In this document: piece after piece, positions 6,606-7,720 of the stretch
Layout of the letters: every line of letters starts with the position of its first letter
Position numbering within the stretch: position 1 is the stretch's first letter
Source of the DNA: an uncultured Flavobacteriales bacterium
Lineage (GTDB): Bacteria > Bacteroidota > Bacteroidia > Flavobacteriales > Flavobacteriaceae
Assembly (NCBI GenBank): GCA_913009535.1
Contig: CAJVXR010000070.1
Location: 1-7,720 of the forward strand
DNA: 7,720 bases
Direction: 5' to 3'
Made by a program: the position numbers and the translations under genes
The notes under the pieces: model-generated
Database searches by the model: none
Told to the model about the DNA's origin: nothing
What the model saw: only the letters and a program-made list of their open reading frames with translations

Positions 6606-7720
6606 TTAATTGATTAAGTCAAATGATTTATTATCCTTAACATCAGAATCTCCACCAATAAAAACACTGAATTTTCCAATTTCTGACTCCCAAAGGTCAT
6701 TGGCAGTATAATATAGTAATGAAGAGTTATCAATTTCAAAACTAACTTCTTTAGTTTCTCCAGCATTTAATTCCACAAGTTCAAATCCTTTCAACTCTTT
6801 TACAGGTCTTGCTAAACTTCCATAATGATCTCTTATATACATTTGTACAACTTCCTTTCCTTTTACTTTTCCTGTATTAGTAATTTTTACACTAACAGTG
6901 ATAATATCATCTCTAGTTATTTCATTTGAGCTTAGAGTCAATTCTGAATATTTAAAATTGGTATAACTTAGACCATATCCAAATGGATATAATGGGCTAT
7001 TTTCAACATCAGCATAAGTTGATCTTGTAACTTCCTCTGAGGAAGCACCTGGTCTTCCAGTTTTTTTAAAATTGTAATAAAGAGGAACTTGTCCTACATT
7101 TCTAGGAAAAGACATCGTCAACTTTCCACTAGGGTTATAATCTCCGTACAATACTTCAGCTATTGCGTTTCCAGATTGTGTTCCTAAGTGCCAAGTTTCT
7201 AAAATTGCTGGTATATTTTCATCAGCCCATGTTAAATTTAATGGTCTTCCATTCATTAAAACTAAAACAATATTCTTATTGATTTTAAACACTTCTTCTA
7301 ACAATTCTTGTTGTAAACCAGGTAATCCTAGTTCTGTTCTACTTCTACCTTCTCCAGATTGGAAACCTTCTTCACCCAAAACCATAACAACTATATCTGC
7401 AGATTTAGCAGCTATTTTAGCCTCTTTAAAACCAGTTTTATCAGTATGATTTAATTTAACTCTGTTATGAAAATTAGTTTCTCCATAATATAAATCAACT
7501 CCTTTTTTGTATGTAATAGAATTATTTCCATAATTCTCTAAACCTTCAAGAACAGTTACCGCTGTATTACTATCAGCTGCTCCTCTCCAATTTCCAAGTG
7601 GACTATTATTATCATTAGCTAAATGACCAATCAAAGTGATTTTTTGACCTTTCTTTTTTATAGGCAACAAAGAACTTTCATTTTTTAATAATACAATTGA
7701 TTTTTTAGCCATATCTAATG
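6606..7720 (-). CDS. bglX: GH3 beta-glucosidase, BglX-like, C-terminal part (cut by window edge)
   Basis: About 370 residues of a protein usually near 750 are visible. The frame stays open to the right edge, so the Met at 7712 (MAKKSIVLLKN) is internal and not the start. The visible part begins in the second GH3 domain: SIVLLKN, then a GEEGFQSGEGRSRTELGLPG segment that in this family carries the acid/base glutamate (candidate Glu121 counted from that Met), VLVLMNGRPL, ILETWHLGTQSGNAIAEVL, GDYNPSGKLTMSFPR and YPFGYGLSYTNF. A fibronectin III-like domain follows at about 270-355, with VKITNTGKVKGKEVVQMYI and RPVKELKGF. The nucleophile aspartate lies in the missing N-terminal barrel. The enzyme should release glucose from beta-glucosides or oligosaccharides, probably in the periplasm, but the signal peptide is outside the window. 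The match to E. coli BglX is strong in every motif. A LacI regulator follows 4 bp later. Confidence 0.93.
   Translation of the reverse strand, partial: LDMAKKSIVLLKNESSLLPIKKKGQKITLIGHLANDNNSPLGNWRGAADSNTAVTVLEGLENYGNNSITYKKGVDLYYGETNFHNRVKLNHTDKTGFKEAKIAAKSADIVVMVLGEEGFQSGEGRSRTELGLPGLQQELLEEVFKINKNIVLVLMNGRPLNLTWADENIPAILETWHLGTQSGNAIAEVLYGDYNPSGKLTMSFPRNVGQVPLYYNFKKTGRPGASSEEVTRSTYADVENSPLYPFGYGLSYTNFKYSELTLSSNEITRDDIITVSVKITNTGKVKGKEVVQMYIRDHYGSLARPVKELKGFELVELNAGETKEVSFEIDNSSLLYYTANDLWESEIGKFSVFIGGDSDVKDNKSFDLIN

Noticed and set aside
7710..7712. ATG at 7712 as the true start of a 368-residue protein
   Set aside because: The frame remains open to the window edge, and the residues after this Met match the middle of GH3 enzymes, so it is an internal methionine of a longer protein.

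Overview
The window reads as an AT-rich chromosomal stretch of a Bacteroidota bacterium, most likely a flavobacterium (probably marine; this is inferred from protein style). The reasons are very low GC, AT-only start contexts without clear Shine-Dalgarno sequences, tight gene packing, and protein versions (HemW beginning with a CKKACHYCDFHF motif, a small lipoprotein with a TonB-C-like tail next to ruvC, a BglX-type GH3) that match flavobacterial forms from memory. No RNA gene, mobile element, CRISPR array or long repeat was seen.

Region 1 (1-4976, minus strand) looks like one transcription unit, read from right to left: a small lipoprotein with a TonB-C-like tail, ruvC (Holliday junction resolvase), hemW (radical SAM heme chaperone), a DapA-superfamily aldolase/lyase, an NADP-type aldehyde dehydrogenase of the alpha-ketoglutarate semialdehyde type, and the N-terminus of a DUF885-like protein that runs off the left edge. 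Gaps are 9, 25, 34, 1 and 0 bp. The lyase and dehydrogenase fit the last two steps of trans-4-hydroxyproline degradation (pyrroline-4-hydroxy-2-carboxylate deaminase, then alpha-ketoglutarate semialdehyde to alpha-ketoglutarate). A sugar-acid route ending in the same semialdehyde is the alternative. The epimerase and oxidase expected for the hydroxyproline route are not in the window.

Region 2 (4977-5065) is the only real intergenic space. It is a divergent, almost pure A/T region holding a perfect 14-bp palindrome and a weak Bacteroidota-type promoter candidate for the rightward gene.

Region 3 (5066-5563, plus strand) is a single DUF456-family membrane protein. Its 3' end overlaps the 3' end of the next, convergent gene by 9 bp.

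Region 4 (5555-7720, minus strand) carries the C-terminal half of a BglX-like GH3 beta-glucosidase, entering from the right edge, followed 4 bp later by a LacI-family regulator. This is a small glucoside-use unit in which the regulator is probably co-transcribed with the enzyme.

Nothing here amounts to a clearly new system. The more interesting points are the grafting of a catabolic lyase/dehydrogenase pair and a peptidase-like gene onto a ruvC-hemW housekeeping unit, the stand-alone TonB-C-like lipoprotein, and the regulator-last arrangement of bglX-lacI.
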